Notes under the pieces: model-generated
The model's database searches: none
Seen by the model: the letters and a program-made list of their open reading frames with translations, nothing else
What the model was told of the DNA's origin: nothing
Made by a program: the position numbers and the translations under genes
NCBI GenBank assembly: GCA_049889695.1
Contig: JBMHCX010000009.1
Coordinates: 186,001 to 250,000, forward strand
Source of the DNA: WTJH01 sp049889695
Lineage (GTDB): Bacteria; Bacteroidota; Bacteroidia; Flavobacteriales; Flavobacteriaceae
Reading direction: 5' to 3'
DNA: 64,000 nucleotides
Part shown: positions 25,563 through 36,016 of the stretch, in pieces
Position numbering within the stretch: the first letter of the stretch is position 1
Layout of the letters: each line of letters begins with the position of its first letter

Positions 25563-27503
25563 TTAAGCGTCTATATTTGCGTAGACGGCATTTTTCTCGA
25601 TAAACTCTCTTCGAGGAGGAACTTCATCTCCCATTAACATAGAGAAGATTCTGTCGGCTTCACCTCCATTTTCAATAGTTACCTGACGCAAAGTTCTCAT
25701 TTCAGGATTCATGGTTGTGTCCCACAACTGCTCGGCATTCATTTCACCAAGACCTTTATAGCGTTGGACACCTGCCCCCTGCCCGAATTCTTGTAGAAGT
25801 CGATCGCTCTGATCGTCATTCCAAGCATAGGATTTTTTACTTCCTTTCTTAACCAAATATAAGGGTGGCGTGGCGATGTAGACATAACCTGATTCGATCA
25901 ATTCCCGCATGTAACGGAACAAGAAAGTCAAAATGAGTGTTGCAATGTGACTTCCATCCACATCGGCATCACACATGATTACAATCTTGTGGTAGCGCAA
26001 TTTTTCAAGGTTCAAAGCCTTACTATCTTCTTCGGTTCCTATGGTTACTCCAAGAGCGGTATAGATATTTCTAATTTCTTCGTTTTCAAAGACTTTGTGC
26101 TGCATAGCCTTTTCAACATTAAGAATTTTCCCTCTCAGGGGGAGTATGGCTTGAAAATTACGATCTCTTCCTTGCTTTGCGGTTCCCCCTGCAGAATCTC
26201 CCTCAACAAGGAAGACCTCACAACGGGCCGGATCCTGCTCAGAACAGTCGGATAGTTTCCCCGGAAGACCTCCGCCACTCATCACGGTTTTTCTTTGGAC
26301 CATTTCTCGGGCCTTGCGAGCGGCATGGCGCGCTTGAGCTGCAAGAATTACCTTTTGAACAATGGTTTTTGCATCATTGGGGTTTTCCTCTAGGTAGTTT
26401 TCCAACATTTCAGAAACCGCCTGTGATACCGCCGATGTTACTTCTCGGTTACCGAGCTTGGTTTTTGTCTGCCCTTCAAACTGTGGCTCAGCTACTTTTA
26501 CAGACACGATTGCCGTGAGTCCTTCTCGAAAATCGTCTCCAGAAATTTCGAATTTAAGTTTGTCCAAAAGGCCAGAACTATCCGCATATTTTTTCAAAGT
26601 CGACGTAAGCCCCCTTCTAAATCCAGACAGGTGGGTCCCTCCCTCATGCGTATTGATATTATTCACATAGGAGTGTAAGTTTTCTGAAAATGAGGTATTG
26701 TAGATCATGGCAACCTCAACAGGAATCCCATTCTTGTTCCCTTCCATGGAAACCACGTGAGCAATGATTGGTTCTCGGGTCTGATCGAGGAAACGGATAA
26801 ATTCGCTAAGTCCTTCTTTAGAATGGAAAGTTTCGGCAATAAACTCTCCCTTTTCGTCTTTATTTCTTTTGTCCGTCAGTTCAATCGTAATCCCTTTATT
26901 GAGGTAGGCCAATTCACGCATTCTTTGCGCAAGTGTATCATAGCTATACTCTAGGGTTTGCTGAAAGATTTCTGGATCTGGTTTGAAGGTCACCGTAGTA
27001 CCATTGCGATCAGTTGTTCCGGTGGCAGCAACAGGAGCGAGCGATTTCCCTCTTTCGTATTGCTGTTCCCAGATTTGTCCTTCTCGGTAAACAGTTGCTT
27101 GAAGACTGACAGACAAAGCGTTCACACAAGAAACACCCACACCGTGAAGACCTCCGGAAACTTTGTAGGAGTCTTTGTCGAACTTTCCTCCTGCCCCAAT
27201 TTTGGTCATGACCACTTCGAGTGCCGAAACCCCTTCTTTTTTGTGCATCCCTACAGGGATCCCACGTCCATTATCTTCGGTCGTGATAGAATTATCTTCG
27301 TTGATGGTTACGCGTATATTGTCGCAATAGCCTGCTAGGGCTTCATCAATGGAATTGTCAACAACTTCATAGACCAGATGGTGCAGTCCGCGGACACCTA
27401 CATCACCGATGTACATGGACGGACGCATCCGTACGTGTTCCATTCCCTCAAGGGCCTGAATACTATCTGCTGAATATTGATTTTGGTTAGGAGAATCACT
27501 CAT
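25563..27503 (-). CDS. gyrB: DNA gyrase subunit B
   Basis: This 646-residue ATPase subunit of gyrase introduces negative supercoils. The GHKL ATPase motif VVDNSIDEALAGYCD is near 46-60, with the ATP-lid glycines in KVSGGLHGVGVS near 117-128. The TOPRIM domain carries LVEGDSAGG near 435 and DADVDGSHI near 512. The C-terminal QRYKGLGEMNAEQLWDTTMNP is the GyrB/ParE signature. Length and KVSGG pattern favour GyrB over ParE. Confidence 0.95.
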   Translation of the reverse strand: MSDSPNQNQYSADSIQALEGMEHVRMRPSMYIGDVGVRGLHHLVYEVVDNSIDEALAGYCDNIRVTINEDNSITTEDNGRGIPVGMHKKEGVSALEVVMTKIGAGGKFDKDSYKVSGGLHGVGVSCVNALSVSLQATVYREGQIWEQQYERGKSLAPVAATGTTDRNGTTVTFKPDPEIFQQTLEYSYDTLAQRMRELAYLNKGITIELTDKRNKDEKGEFIAETFHSKEGLSEFIRFLDQTREPIIAHVVSMEGNKNGIPVEVAMIYNTSFSENLHSYVNNINTHEGGTHLSGFRRGLTSTLKKYADSSGLLDKLKFEISGDDFREGLTAIVSVKVAEPQFEGQTKTKLGNREVTSAVSQAVSEMLENYLEENPNDAKTIVQKVILAAQARHAARKAREMVQRKTVMSGGGLPGKLSDCSEQDPARCEVFLVEGDSAGGTAKQGRDRNFQAILPLRGKILNVEKAMQHKVFENEEIRNIYTALGVTIGTEEDSKALNLEKLRYHKIVIMCDADVDGSHIATLILTFLFRYMRELIESGYVYIATPPLYLVKKGSKKSYAWNDDQSDRLLQEFGQGAGVQRYKGLGEMNAEQLWDTTMNPEMRTLRQVTIENGGEADRIFSMLMGDEVPPRREFIEKNAVYANIDA

Positions 27504-27539
27504 AAATCAATGCTAAAATTAGTTTTTTTGCTCTTTAGA

Positions 27540-27547
27540 CAAATATA
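27540..27547 (-). promoter_or_regulatory. gyrB promoter -7 box (TATATTTG on minus)
   Basis: An exact TAnnTTTG match on the minus strand, 36 bases upstream of the gyrB ATG. No -33 TTG is obvious at the usual distance. Confidence 0.5.
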
Positions 27548-27646
27548 ACGATTAAACCCCTGAAAGCTCTGATAAACACTACGCTCAAGGGCTTAAGTTA
27601 TCAACAGATTATTGATAATATTTTAGGAAAATACGAATCCGCAATA

Positions 27647-29317
27647 TCATTTGCTGTAGGCATCTTCATGGACGTATGCAACAGCTCTTCCACTCGGGTC
27701 GTTTTGGTTCTGAAAAGCTTCATCCCACGCCAATGCAACAGGGGTGCTACAAGCCACTGATGGCACAGAAGGCACACTCAACGCAGCAGTGTCGCTCGGG
27801 AAATGGCTTTCAAATATCGATCGGTAGTAAAACTCCTCCTTATTTTGTGGGGTTTGCACCGGGAATCGGTAGTGAGCATTGGCCATTTGTTCGTCGCTGA
27901 CCTCCGATTCGACGACCTCTTTTAGGGTGTCGATCCAACTGTAGCCCACGCCGTCCGAAAACTGCTCTTTCTGACGCCAAGCAACACTCTCAGGAAGATA
28001 TTTTTCGAAAGCCTTTCGCAAGACCCATTTTTCCATTCGTTCACCATTGATCATTTTGTCTTGAGGATTGATACGCATGGCTACATCGATGAACTCTTTG
28101 TCGAGGAAAGGTACTCGTCCTTCAATTCCCCATGCGGCTAAGGACTTGTTGGCACGCAAACAATCGTATTGATGTAGTTTATCTAATTTACGAACGGTTT
28201 CTTCATGAAATTCTTGCGCATTCGGGGCTTTGTGAAAGTACAGATAGCCTCCGAACAACTCGTCGGCTCCTTCCCCAGAAAGCACCATTTTAATCCCTAA
28301 AGATTTAATCATTCGAGCCATTAGAAACATCGGAGTAGAAGCCCGAACAGTTGTGATATCGTAGGTTTCCAAATGATAGATAACATCGCGAATGGCATCC
28401 AAACCTTCTTGTATGGTAAATTCTATTTCGTGGTGCACCGTACCGATATGGTCAGCCACTTTTCGAGCAGCAGCCAAATCTGGAGATCCCTTTAAACCGA
28501 CGGAAAATGAATGCAATTGCGGCCACCATGCCGATTGTTGATCGTCTGACTCTACACGTTTGGCAGCAAACTTTTTTGCCAAAGCCGAAGTAATGGATGA
28601 ATCTAATCCACCCGAAAGCAGAACACCGTAGGGAACATCACTCATGAGCTGTCGGTGAACAGCAGCAGATAAGGCATCGTGTAAAGCATCGATAGAGGTT
28701 TCGGCTTCTGCTACCGCATCATAGGAAGTCCAATCGCGCTTATACCACTTTTGGGGGGCTTCCATATCTGATGTCAGATAATGTCCCGGAGGAAAGAGTT
28801 CAATTTTAGAACAGACGCCTTCAAGTGCTTTTAATTCCGAGGCTACGTAGAAAGTTCCATTGCTATCCCAGCCCATATACAAAGGAATAATTCCCATATG
28901 ATCGCGTGCGATCAAATATGAATTACGCTCGACATCATAGAGAGCAAAGCCAAATATTCCATTGAGTTGATCGATAAAATCGGGACCATTTTCTTGGTAG
29001 AGGGCTAAGAGCACCTCACAATCCGACTGTGTTTGGAATGTGTATTGATGCTTGAGTTGAGCCCGTAATTCTCGGTGGTTATATATTTCTCCGTTGGCAG
29101 CCAAGATCAATTGCTGATCAGACGATAATAACGGTTGCCCTCCAGATATAGGATCGACAATCGCAAGACGCTCATGCGCCATAATGGCTTGCTGATGGGT
29201 CCACACTCCACTCCAGTCGGGACCGCGATGCCGAATACGTTTAGACATTTCTAACAACTGGGGGCGCAATTGCTCCGAAGATTCCTTAAGCTCAAAGGCA
29301 CATACTATACCACACAT
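27647..29317 (-). CDS. asnB: Asparagine synthase B, glutamine-hydrolysing
   Basis: This 556-residue cytoplasmic enzyme makes asparagine from aspartate, ATP and glutamine. The N-terminal glutaminase has catalytic C2 (MCGIVCAFE) with RGPDWSG and GEIYNHREL contacts. The synthetase domain carries the PP-loop LLSGGLDSS near 236-244 and later SGEGADELFGGY and EGRVPFLD. Length and layout match E. coli AsnB. A possible -7 box TAAATTTG lies at 29335-29342 on the minus strand, 17 bases before the ATG. Confidence 0.95.
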   Translation of the reverse strand: MCGIVCAFELKESSEQLRPQLLEMSKRIRHRGPDWSGVWTHQQAIMAHERLAIVDPISGGQPLLSSDQQLILAANGEIYNHRELRAQLKHQYTFQTQSDCEVLLALYQENGPDFIDQLNGIFGFALYDVERNSYLIARDHMGIIPLYMGWDSNGTFYVASELKALEGVCSKIELFPPGHYLTSDMEAPQKWYKRDWTSYDAVAEAETSIDALHDALSAAVHRQLMSDVPYGVLLSGGLDSSITSALAKKFAAKRVESDDQQSAWWPQLHSFSVGLKGSPDLAAARKVADHIGTVHHEIEFTIQEGLDAIRDVIYHLETYDITTVRASTPMFLMARMIKSLGIKMVLSGEGADELFGGYLYFHKAPNAQEFHEETVRKLDKLHQYDCLRANKSLAAWGIEGRVPFLDKEFIDVAMRINPQDKMINGERMEKWVLRKAFEKYLPESVAWRQKEQFSDGVGYSWIDTLKEVVESEVSDEQMANAHYRFPVQTPQNKEEFYYRSIFESHFPSDTAALSVPSVPSVACSTPVALAWDEAFQNQNDPSGRAVAYVHEDAYSK

Positions 29318-29334
29318 AATTTAAAATTTTAAAC

Positions 29335-29342
29335 AAATTTAA
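29335..29342 (-). promoter_or_regulatory. asnB promoter -7 box (TAAATTTG on minus)
   Basis: Matches TAnnTTTG on the minus strand with a leader of roughly 10 bases to the asnB ATG. The surroundings are extremely AT-rich, so a chance match is possible. The gene-free stretch to 29477 shows nothing else. Confidence 0.4.
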
Positions 29343-29477
29343 AAAAGTGTGAAAAAATTAAATATAAAACAGCTGTAATGATTATAAATTTTAATTTAAA
29401 AGTCTAAATATCGTGTATTTTTAAAGAAAAATCTTGTTACAGCAATGGTTTGCTTAAGAATTTAAAGTGAAGAGGGC

Positions 29478-31112
29478 TTAGTTAAAACGATTGCTGAAAA
29501 CAATATTCCCATTCAGGATGGTGGCTACTACAGTGGTTTGTAGAATTTCATCTGGAGTGATGGTCATTATATCACGATCGAGGATCACAAAGTCTGCGTA
29601 TTTACCGACCTCAATACTCCCTTTTACATCCTCTTCAAAGTTGGCATAAGCCGCCCAGGAAGTCATTCCTTTCAGCGCTTCTAAACGACTCAAAGCACTT
29701 TGCATTTGAAATCCACCTACCGGATACCCTTCAGCGTCTTTTCGTGAAATGGCGGCATAAAAAGTTTTCATCGGAGAAACTTCCTCCACGGGAAAGTCCG
29801 TTCCTAAGGCAATCGTTCCAGACCAATCCAGGAGTTGCTTAAAGGCATATGCGCCTGACATACGCTTTTTACCAAGACGTTGTTCCGCCCAGTACATATC
29901 GCTTGTAGCGTGTGTCGGCTGTACCGATGGAATCACCTTACTGCCAAAACCTTTCCAGTCGGAAGGATCGACAATTTGCGCATGTTCAATACGCCAGCGA
30001 GGATCTTCGATGGGACCTAGCACTTCATTATATACTCTCAGTACTTCAGCATTGGCAGCGTCACCAATGGCGTGCGTATTGAGTTGAAAAGGGCTTTTCG
30101 CAAGCTTTCGAGCAAGAACTTCAATATCTTCAACAGCCGTTACAAACTTTCCTCTATGGTTAGGCTGGTCGGAGTAATCTTCCTTAAGGGCTGCCCCGCG
30201 GGACCCTAGAGCTCCATCGGCATATAACTTAACACTATTTACGTGTAATTTTGATGTACGAATCCGACCGTTTTGAAGAAAATAATCCACGGAAGACGAA
30301 TCGTTCGAAATCATAGCATAGACCCGTAATTGAATTCTATTGGCTTTTTGCAGGCTATCCAACAACAAAATATCATCTTTTAGCAAGCCGGCATCGTCCA
30401 CGGTGGTCAGACCATGTTGGGTACATATGTTTTGTGCTAATTCAAAAGCCTTGATCTTTTCCTCTCGGGTAGGCTCTGGAAGGGCTGTATCGATTAACGC
30501 CATGGGAGCATCGACCAATACGCCCGTAAGGACCCCTTGATTGATGATGATTGTTCCTCCTGGCACCTCCGTTTCTGCTGTTATCCCTGCCAAATCAAGA
30601 GCTTTCTGATTGACGAGATAAGCGTGTCCGTCGATTCGTTCTAAAACAACCGGCGTATCCGGAAAAAGTTGATCTAAACGCTCTTTGGTAGGATAGGACT
30701 GATCTTCCCAATCGTTCTGATCCCAACCTCGACCACGTATAACGCTGGGTTGCTTATCGGCTACAAACTTTTTTGTTTTTTGGATTACCTCGTCGAAACT
30801 CTTCGTTCCAACTAAGTCGATCTGTTGTAGTGTTAATCCTAAATTAAGAAAGTGACAATGAGCATCTATAAATCCAGGGAATATTGGAAGCTGCTGAGCA
30901 TTGACAACATTGCGAGCGTCGTATTCATCCAGAAGTTCTTCCCCACCTACAGCAATAAATTTCCCTTCATGCACAGCAAAAGCCGAAACCAATTCAAACT
31001 CTTCATTGACCGTGTAGACTTGTGCGTTATGCACCAACAAATCTATTTTGGGTTGACAAGCAACTGCGGCTAGCGCGGCAATGATCAGAAAAACTTTATG
31101 GATAAATTTCAT
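29478..31112 (-). CDS. YtcJ-like metal-dependent amidohydrolase, lipoprotein
   Basis: This 544-residue protein has a lipoprotein signal peptide (MKFIHKVFLIIAALAAVAC). The amidohydrolase fold has the metal motif HCHF near residue 84 (FPGFIDAHCHFL), IEHAQI, and a late ALGTDFPVE with the catalytic aspartate. Family members (amidohydrolase 3, YtcJ) hydrolyse amides or related bonds, and the substrate is not predictable. The frame opens four codons earlier at a GTG, but a -7 box at 31124-31131 overlaps that codon, so the ATG at 31112 is chosen. Confidence 0.85.
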   Translation of the reverse strand: MKFIHKVFLIIAALAAVACQPKIDLLVHNAQVYTVNEEFELVSAFAVHEGKFIAVGGEELLDEYDARNVVNAQQLPIFPGFIDAHCHFLNLGLTLQQIDLVGTKSFDEVIQKTKKFVADKQPSVIRGRGWDQNDWEDQSYPTKERLDQLFPDTPVVLERIDGHAYLVNQKALDLAGITAETEVPGGTIIINQGVLTGVLVDAPMALIDTALPEPTREEKIKAFELAQNICTQHGLTTVDDAGLLKDDILLLDSLQKANRIQLRVYAMISNDSSSVDYFLQNGRIRTSKLHVNSVKLYADGALGSRGAALKEDYSDQPNHRGKFVTAVEDIEVLARKLAKSPFQLNTHAIGDAANAEVLRVYNEVLGPIEDPRWRIEHAQIVDPSDWKGFGSKVIPSVQPTHATSDMYWAEQRLGKKRMSGAYAFKQLLDWSGTIALGTDFPVEEVSPMKTFYAAISRKDAEGYPVGGFQMQSALSRLEALKGMTSWAAYANFEEDVKGSIEVGKYADFVILDRDIMTITPDEILQTTVVATILNGNIVFSNRFN

Positions 31113-31123
31113 AGATGATGGCA

Positions 31124-31131
31124 CAAAAATA
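31124..31131 (-). promoter_or_regulatory. Amidohydrolase promoter -7 box (TATTTTTG on minus)
   Basis: An exact TAnnTTTG match on the minus strand that ends 11 bases before the ATG at 31112, predicting a leader of only a few bases. Confidence 0.45.
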
Positions 31132-31162
31132 GCAGACTTTTGGAATTAAGCAGTAAAATGGT

Positions 31163-32911
31163 TTATAAATTGAGGTTAAAACGATAGCGAATACCAGCTA
31201 GGAAAAGTTGTTGAAATTGAGTAAAGCCTAACCATTGACTATTGGGTGTTCCACTGTTTAACTGCAATCGCGAAAAAACTTCCCATCTTGAATTCAACTG
31301 GTACAAGGCTTCTGCATGCAATTGAGAGAAAGCTCCAGCCTCTTCGATTCTCGGCGGATTGGCCGATGGATCCAAGTTGTTAAAGTATCGATAACTGGCT
31401 ACATCACGCGTACCGATATATGCATATTTTAATTGGAGTTGTGCGCGCTGGAACAAGCGGATAAATGCTTTTGCTGAAGCTTCAATTTCTGGAATATTCC
31501 AAGCCGCTTCAAGGGTGTCTGGGGAAGGATCCCGATAAATGGCTGATAGCTGTATACTGTTGTCTTTACCAAAGCTGTAATCTATACATGTTCGGAAGCT
31601 TAACTGTGTAAATGCATCGTAAATTAATCGATAGGCATTCGAAAATTCAAAAGGATTTAGGTTAGTTCCTTGCTGAAAGGGTAAACGATTGAAGAACATT
31701 TTCCGATCAAATTGCTCATAGTGAGCTGCCCACATCAGATCTATTTTTTTACCGATAGCAAAATAAAAACCAGTCTGTGCATGGAAAAGCTGCACTTCAG
31801 GCAAGAGATTTACTGCAGGAGCTAAGAATGGATTTTTATTGGTCAAACTTCTAAGACTATTGATCTTTTCGCCACCACTTACTTTCACAAAGGGTCGAAG
31901 ACTTCCTTTTTTAGGTTTAAATTCCATCTGAAATTCGGGGTAGATTCCCAGTTCGGCATCTCCGTAATTTTCATTTGCGGTAAAATATTGAGCCACACGA
32001 GCTCCAATTTTCCACTTAAACCGTTGGCCTAAACGCGTCCACAATAAGGCTCCTTGAGCAATTCCATGCGTAAACTCATCGGGTGTGCTTCTCAGAAAGT
32101 CTTCTTCCATTGCGATGCTACTGCCCATCAGATTGAGCTGCAAATCCAAAAATGAACGGCCCAATTCAGCTCTAAACCGTGGCTTAAACACTAAAAATGT
32201 TTCACGAGTATTAAAGTTATCGCCATACAAGTGAAATTGGAGCGGAAGCTCATTTACGATGCCATCGTAGTTTTGCCAGTGGGTTTGCAGTTGGAAAGTT
32301 GACCGCTGGATATTGGGGTCGATTAACCCAAGAGCATCTTCCAATACATTCGGAACATCAAGGATTCCGTAATAGTTATTTTGTCTAGCATAAAACTTTA
32401 AACGAGTATCCCAACGACTATTTCTCAAGGTATAGTTATGGGTAAGTATGCCATTAAATTCGGAACGAGCTGTTGGCAACTGAGTTTCTGGTAAATTTCT
32501 AGCGGTTTGGTCGAAATGCAGCTGCAAACCGAAGCTCTGTACACGATCCAGTACTACTGCAGCTGCCGTATTTAAGTAGGTCTGCCCACTACCACCAACC
32601 CCTAGGGCTGCCACAGCATTGTAGAGTGGCCCCGTTTGCTTCCGTTGTAGTTTCAAGGGAGTCGCTTTGTTGGGGGTAAATGTGGAGACCACGGGGAAAT
32701 CTTCAAAAGAATAATGTACTTCTTCTTGCTTTTGCGTCAGCGAATCATAGCTCTGTGGGTTAGGTCTTTGCTTAAAAACCTTAATAATTTCAGGGTTAAA
32801 TGATTTTACAACAGTTACCTGTTGCGCTTCGATGGTAGGGTCTTCCTCTTTCTTTTGGGCTTGTCCCAGGAATGAAAAACACGCGATAAGTAGCAAGAAT
32901 TTAATTTTCAT
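31163..32911 (-). CDS. Outer-membrane beta-barrel protein, TonB-receptor-like
   Basis: This 582-residue protein has a signal peptide (MKIKFLLLIACFSFLGQAQ), a short N-terminal region and a long series of amphipathic strands closing with FLAGIRYRFNLNL, a typical outer-membrane terminal strand. Relatives are often annotated as TonB-dependent receptors, but no plug domain is recognisable between residues 20 and 90, so it is more safely called a barrel protein. Its start overlaps the end of the TPR gene by 11 bases, so the two are co-translated and may form one envelope complex (inference). Confidence 0.72.
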   Translation of the reverse strand: MKIKFLLLIACFSFLGQAQKKEEDPTIEAQQVTVVKSFNPEIIKVFKQRPNPQSYDSLTQKQEEVHYSFEDFPVVSTFTPNKATPLKLQRKQTGPLYNAVAALGVGGSGQTYLNTAAAVVLDRVQSFGLQLHFDQTARNLPETQLPTARSEFNGILTHNYTLRNSRWDTRLKFYARQNNYYGILDVPNVLEDALGLIDPNIQRSTFQLQTHWQNYDGIVNELPLQFHLYGDNFNTRETFLVFKPRFRAELGRSFLDLQLNLMGSSIAMEEDFLRSTPDEFTHGIAQGALLWTRLGQRFKWKIGARVAQYFTANENYGDAELGIYPEFQMEFKPKKGSLRPFVKVSGGEKINSLRSLTNKNPFLAPAVNLLPEVQLFHAQTGFYFAIGKKIDLMWAAHYEQFDRKMFFNRLPFQQGTNLNPFEFSNAYRLIYDAFTQLSFRTCIDYSFGKDNSIQLSAIYRDPSPDTLEAAWNIPEIEASAKAFIRLFQRAQLQLKYAYIGTRDVASYRYFNNLDPSANPPRIEEAGAFSQLHAEALYQLNSRWEVFSRLQLNSGTPNSQWLGFTQFQQLFLAGIRYRFNLNL

Positions 32912-35900
32912 TCGTCGAATTTTGAGGACTTTCTACAGAGGCATTTTCTTCCCCTAAGCGGATTGTCACCTGTTCTTTGAGTTTAACTGCTGCATCGTTA
33001 ATGGAGGGTACGCTGGCATAATTCTCGAGGACAGATTGCACGATAAAGTCTGCCTGAAAAGCGTCGCCTAGGTCCAAAAAGTTTTCAGCCATCACCAAAA
33101 GCGCTTGCCCACCGATCTGAGCTTCAGAAGCAAATTTTTGTGCGATGAGTGTGATCTTAGCATTTGACGCTTCAAACTGTTGTTGAGATCTTAATTGTTT
33201 GGCTTGCCAAAGCAAGGCAGTGGCAGCTCTTTTAGCGTCTGGGGCTTCAACCAGCAATGCATATGCGCTTTCAACCGCTGAAGATTCTCCCAATATTGTG
33301 CCAGTGTCAGCGATTAGTTGCTGGGCATCCCAATAGATCTGAGGTGCCAAATCATCTTGCTGTAAGATCTGTTGTGCCTTGTCGAAAGCCTTTCGAAATT
33401 GTTGATCTGAGGCATAGGCCTGCATGAGGTTCACAGCAGCGTACTGTTTGTTTTCTAAAAAGTCGGCCTCTTGTTCTAGACGTTCCAAAATTTCAATCCA
33501 GTCTTTTGCATTGTCTAGTGCTCTAGCACAAATACTTGCTCGTACCAAAGATTTTTCACTGAATTCGTTTACGCCAGGGGAATAGACCTCCTTATAGGCC
33601 GTGAGTGCATCGTTCCAGTTCTCTTCTGCAAAATAGAGTTCTGCCTGATAGAAGACTACCGTACGACGGTAAATCCCCTGTGGATACTGTTCTAAATATT
33701 GAAGTATACTTTTTTGAGTCGCTTTACTTTTTCCTTCCTGAAAGCTTTTATCCAACGCTTCGAAGGCTGTTTTTTCCAATTCGCTATCGCTCATCGTAGG
33801 AACTTCTAACGACCGTACCCAAAGGGTAAACTGATTCACCTCCCCGATGTCTACGGCAATTTCTTTGGCTAAGCGTACCGCTTCAGCGACAACTACATCT
33901 TTCGGATATTGATCGACTAATGTCCGCAAGGTTAATAAGGCTTGTTTAGACTGATCGCTATTGTATAACAGCAAGGCTTTCGCTAAATAAGCCCGTGTCC
34001 GATAAGGGCTATTGGGTTGTTCTGAAATAAGCATATCAAAAGAAGCTAAAGCTTCCTCTGGCTGATCTTCTGCCGCCAAGGTATTGGCCAACTCAAAAAT
34101 AGCATCATCCCGAAGGGGGACTTTCGGATATTGATCCAAAAGTCGCTTTAAAGTGGTGATTTTTTGCGCTTTTCGATCGACAAACCCATAGCTCATTGCC
34201 TTTTGATAGTAAGCATAAGAACTTTTATTGGGAGTCATGGCGATCGCCTGATTATAAGCTTCTAAAGCCGGCCAAAAAGCCCGTTGAGCATAGTGGCTGT
34301 CTGCTAATCGAAGTTGTGCATCACGTCGCTTTGGATTCCCGACCGCCACTTGCGAAAGAAAACTTTCAAAAGTCGTTAATGCAGCCGCATAGTCCTTCAA
34401 CTTAAAATAAGCGTAACCCAAATGATAGGGCAATTCTTTTTGCTCCTCTAACGCATCTGCTGGTCTATTTTTTTGAGCTGCCTCCCAAGATTTTTGGGCT
34501 TTAGCATATAAACGTTGCTCGTAATATGCGTGTCCATTCCAGTAGTGACACAAGAAGACATAATCGTTTCCCTTTTGCTTTAAGGCCTCTCCGAAATAAG
34601 TATTGGCCTCAGTAAATTTCCCATTTTTATATTTTTCAATACCGATTAAGAAAGCAAGTTTTTGAAGTGTTTTTTCGTGTTGCCGCTTGTCAGAAGACGT
34701 AAGTAAGGAGTAAGCCGCCTCGAAATCTCCTGAACTGGTCAAGGAGTCGACAAGTAAAGCTTCTATTTCAGCTGCGTTGGGATCTTTTGGATAAAGGGTT
34801 AAAAAATGTTGCAATACCTTGGGGGGAGTTTCATAAGGATTCCCGTTAGCATAAGACAGTCGAGCGTAATTTAGAAGCGCAGAACGCTGGATGGCAGCGT
34901 CGGATGTTTTTTGACTCGCCGAACGAAAAGCATTTAAGGCCTCCGTTTGCTTTTCAGTTTTAAGATAACACAGTCCTAAGTGATAATAAGCATGCTGCGT
35001 AAGCGCATCGTTTTTCCCTAAAATCTTGTTGAACTGCCCAATAGCTTCTAGATATTGTCCTGCTTGAAAGTAGGCGTAGCCCAATTGATAGAAATCTTCG
35101 TTTTTCCAACGTTTTTTTCTGCCTTCATACGCCTCTAGATAGGGCAAAGCATTGTCGTATTGCTTCAGGTTGAAATAACTCTCTCCGATAATCTTTGCAA
35201 GTTCCGACCGATCGGATCCCTTGCTGCTATCATATTGCTGTAAGCCAAGACGAATCGCCTCCTGGAATCTGCCGAGACGAAAATTCATATCTACCTGAAA
35301 ATACGCTAAATCTGCCGCTTGCTTCTTTCGACTTTTTCCAAAAGAAGAGGTGGCTCCTTCATAGTCGTCTAATTGGTAGGCTATGTGTCCTAAATAATAA
35401 TGGGCATCTGACTCATAGGAAGGATGGTCTACCACCCTTTCCAAGTAGGGTTTGGCTGCTTTGTATTTTTTTGTCGCGAAATAGGTATACCCTTTGTTAA
35501 AATTATATTTGGGAATGTCCCGTTTGGGTACATCTGCTGCTTTCACCTTGCCGTACCATTTTAAGGCATAGCTGTAACGTTGCTGCTCGAAATAATAGTT
35601 CGCTAAATCAAAGTTCACACGATCTACTTGCGGATTGAGAGGGTAGGCCACCTGAAATTGCCGCATTAATTTCTCTGTTCCCGCTTGATTGAGGCGCAGT
35701 TTGGCTTTTGTTTCTAGTAAGCGTAATCCTTCTTGTATGCTGGGCGGATTTTCAAAATCTGTACTCCCCTCCAATTGAATATTAGCGATACCAAAATCCT
35801 GAGCTAGATAACTACTCATCAGGTGGGTTTCGAAATCATAGGAGGAATTTTGTTGACTCCAACCCCAACAACAAAAACACAGCCAGAAAAAATGATGAAA

Positions 35901-35918
35901 TGAAAGTCGCTCGAACAT
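32901..35918 (-). CDS. Large secreted tetratricopeptide-repeat protein
   Basis: This protein of 1005 residues has a signal peptide (MFERLSFHHFFWLCFCCWGWSQQ) followed almost entirely by TPR-type helical pairs, for example AYFQAGQYLEAIGQFNKIL, HLGLCYLKTEKQTEALNAF and PYHLGYAYFKLKDYAAALTTFESFL. TPR solenoids bind proteins; a periplasmic scaffold role is likely. A TTG six codons upstream is in frame, but the ATG at 35918 gives a cleaner signal peptide. It overlaps the barrel gene downstream and diverges from ftsE. Confidence 0.85.
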   Translation of the reverse strand: MFERLSFHHFFWLCFCCWGWSQQNSSYDFETHLMSSYLAQDFGIANIQLEGSTDFENPPSIQEGLRLLETKAKLRLNQAGTEKLMRQFQVAYPLNPQVDRVNFDLANYYFEQQRYSYALKWYGKVKAADVPKRDIPKYNFNKGYTYFATKKYKAAKPYLERVVDHPSYESDAHYYLGHIAYQLDDYEGATSSFGKSRKKQAADLAYFQVDMNFRLGRFQEAIRLGLQQYDSSKGSDRSELAKIIGESYFNLKQYDNALPYLEAYEGRKKRWKNEDFYQLGYAYFQAGQYLEAIGQFNKILGKNDALTQHAYYHLGLCYLKTEKQTEALNAFRSASQKTSDAAIQRSALLNYARLSYANGNPYETPPKVLQHFLTLYPKDPNAAEIEALLVDSLTSSGDFEAAYSLLTSSDKRQHEKTLQKLAFLIGIEKYKNGKFTEANTYFGEALKQKGNDYVFLCHYWNGHAYYEQRLYAKAQKSWEAAQKNRPADALEEQKELPYHLGYAYFKLKDYAAALTTFESFLSQVAVGNPKRRDAQLRLADSHYAQRAFWPALEAYNQAIAMTPNKSSYAYYQKAMSYGFVDRKAQKITTLKRLLDQYPKVPLRDDAIFELANTLAAEDQPEEALASFDMLISEQPNSPYRTRAYLAKALLLYNSDQSKQALLTLRTLVDQYPKDVVVAEAVRLAKEIAVDIGEVNQFTLWVRSLEVPTMSDSELEKTAFEALDKSFQEGKSKATQKSILQYLEQYPQGIYRRTVVFYQAELYFAEENWNDALTAYKEVYSPGVNEFSEKSLVRASICARALDNAKDWIEILERLEQEADFLENKQYAAVNLMQAYASDQQFRKAFDKAQQILQQDDLAPQIYWDAQQLIADTGTILGESSAVESAYALLVEAPDAKRAATALLWQAKQLRSQQQFEASNAKITLIAQKFASEAQIGGQALLVMAENFLDLGDAFQADFIVQSVLENYASVPSINDAAVKLKEQVTIRLGEENASVESPQNSTNEN

Positions 35919-36016
35919 GGATTTAAAATTACACAACCGTACCTATATAGGGAACGAAAAATCGAGTCGATTCGTATTTTTTATTCACAATAGATGTAGA
36001 TCACTAACAGTTCAAT

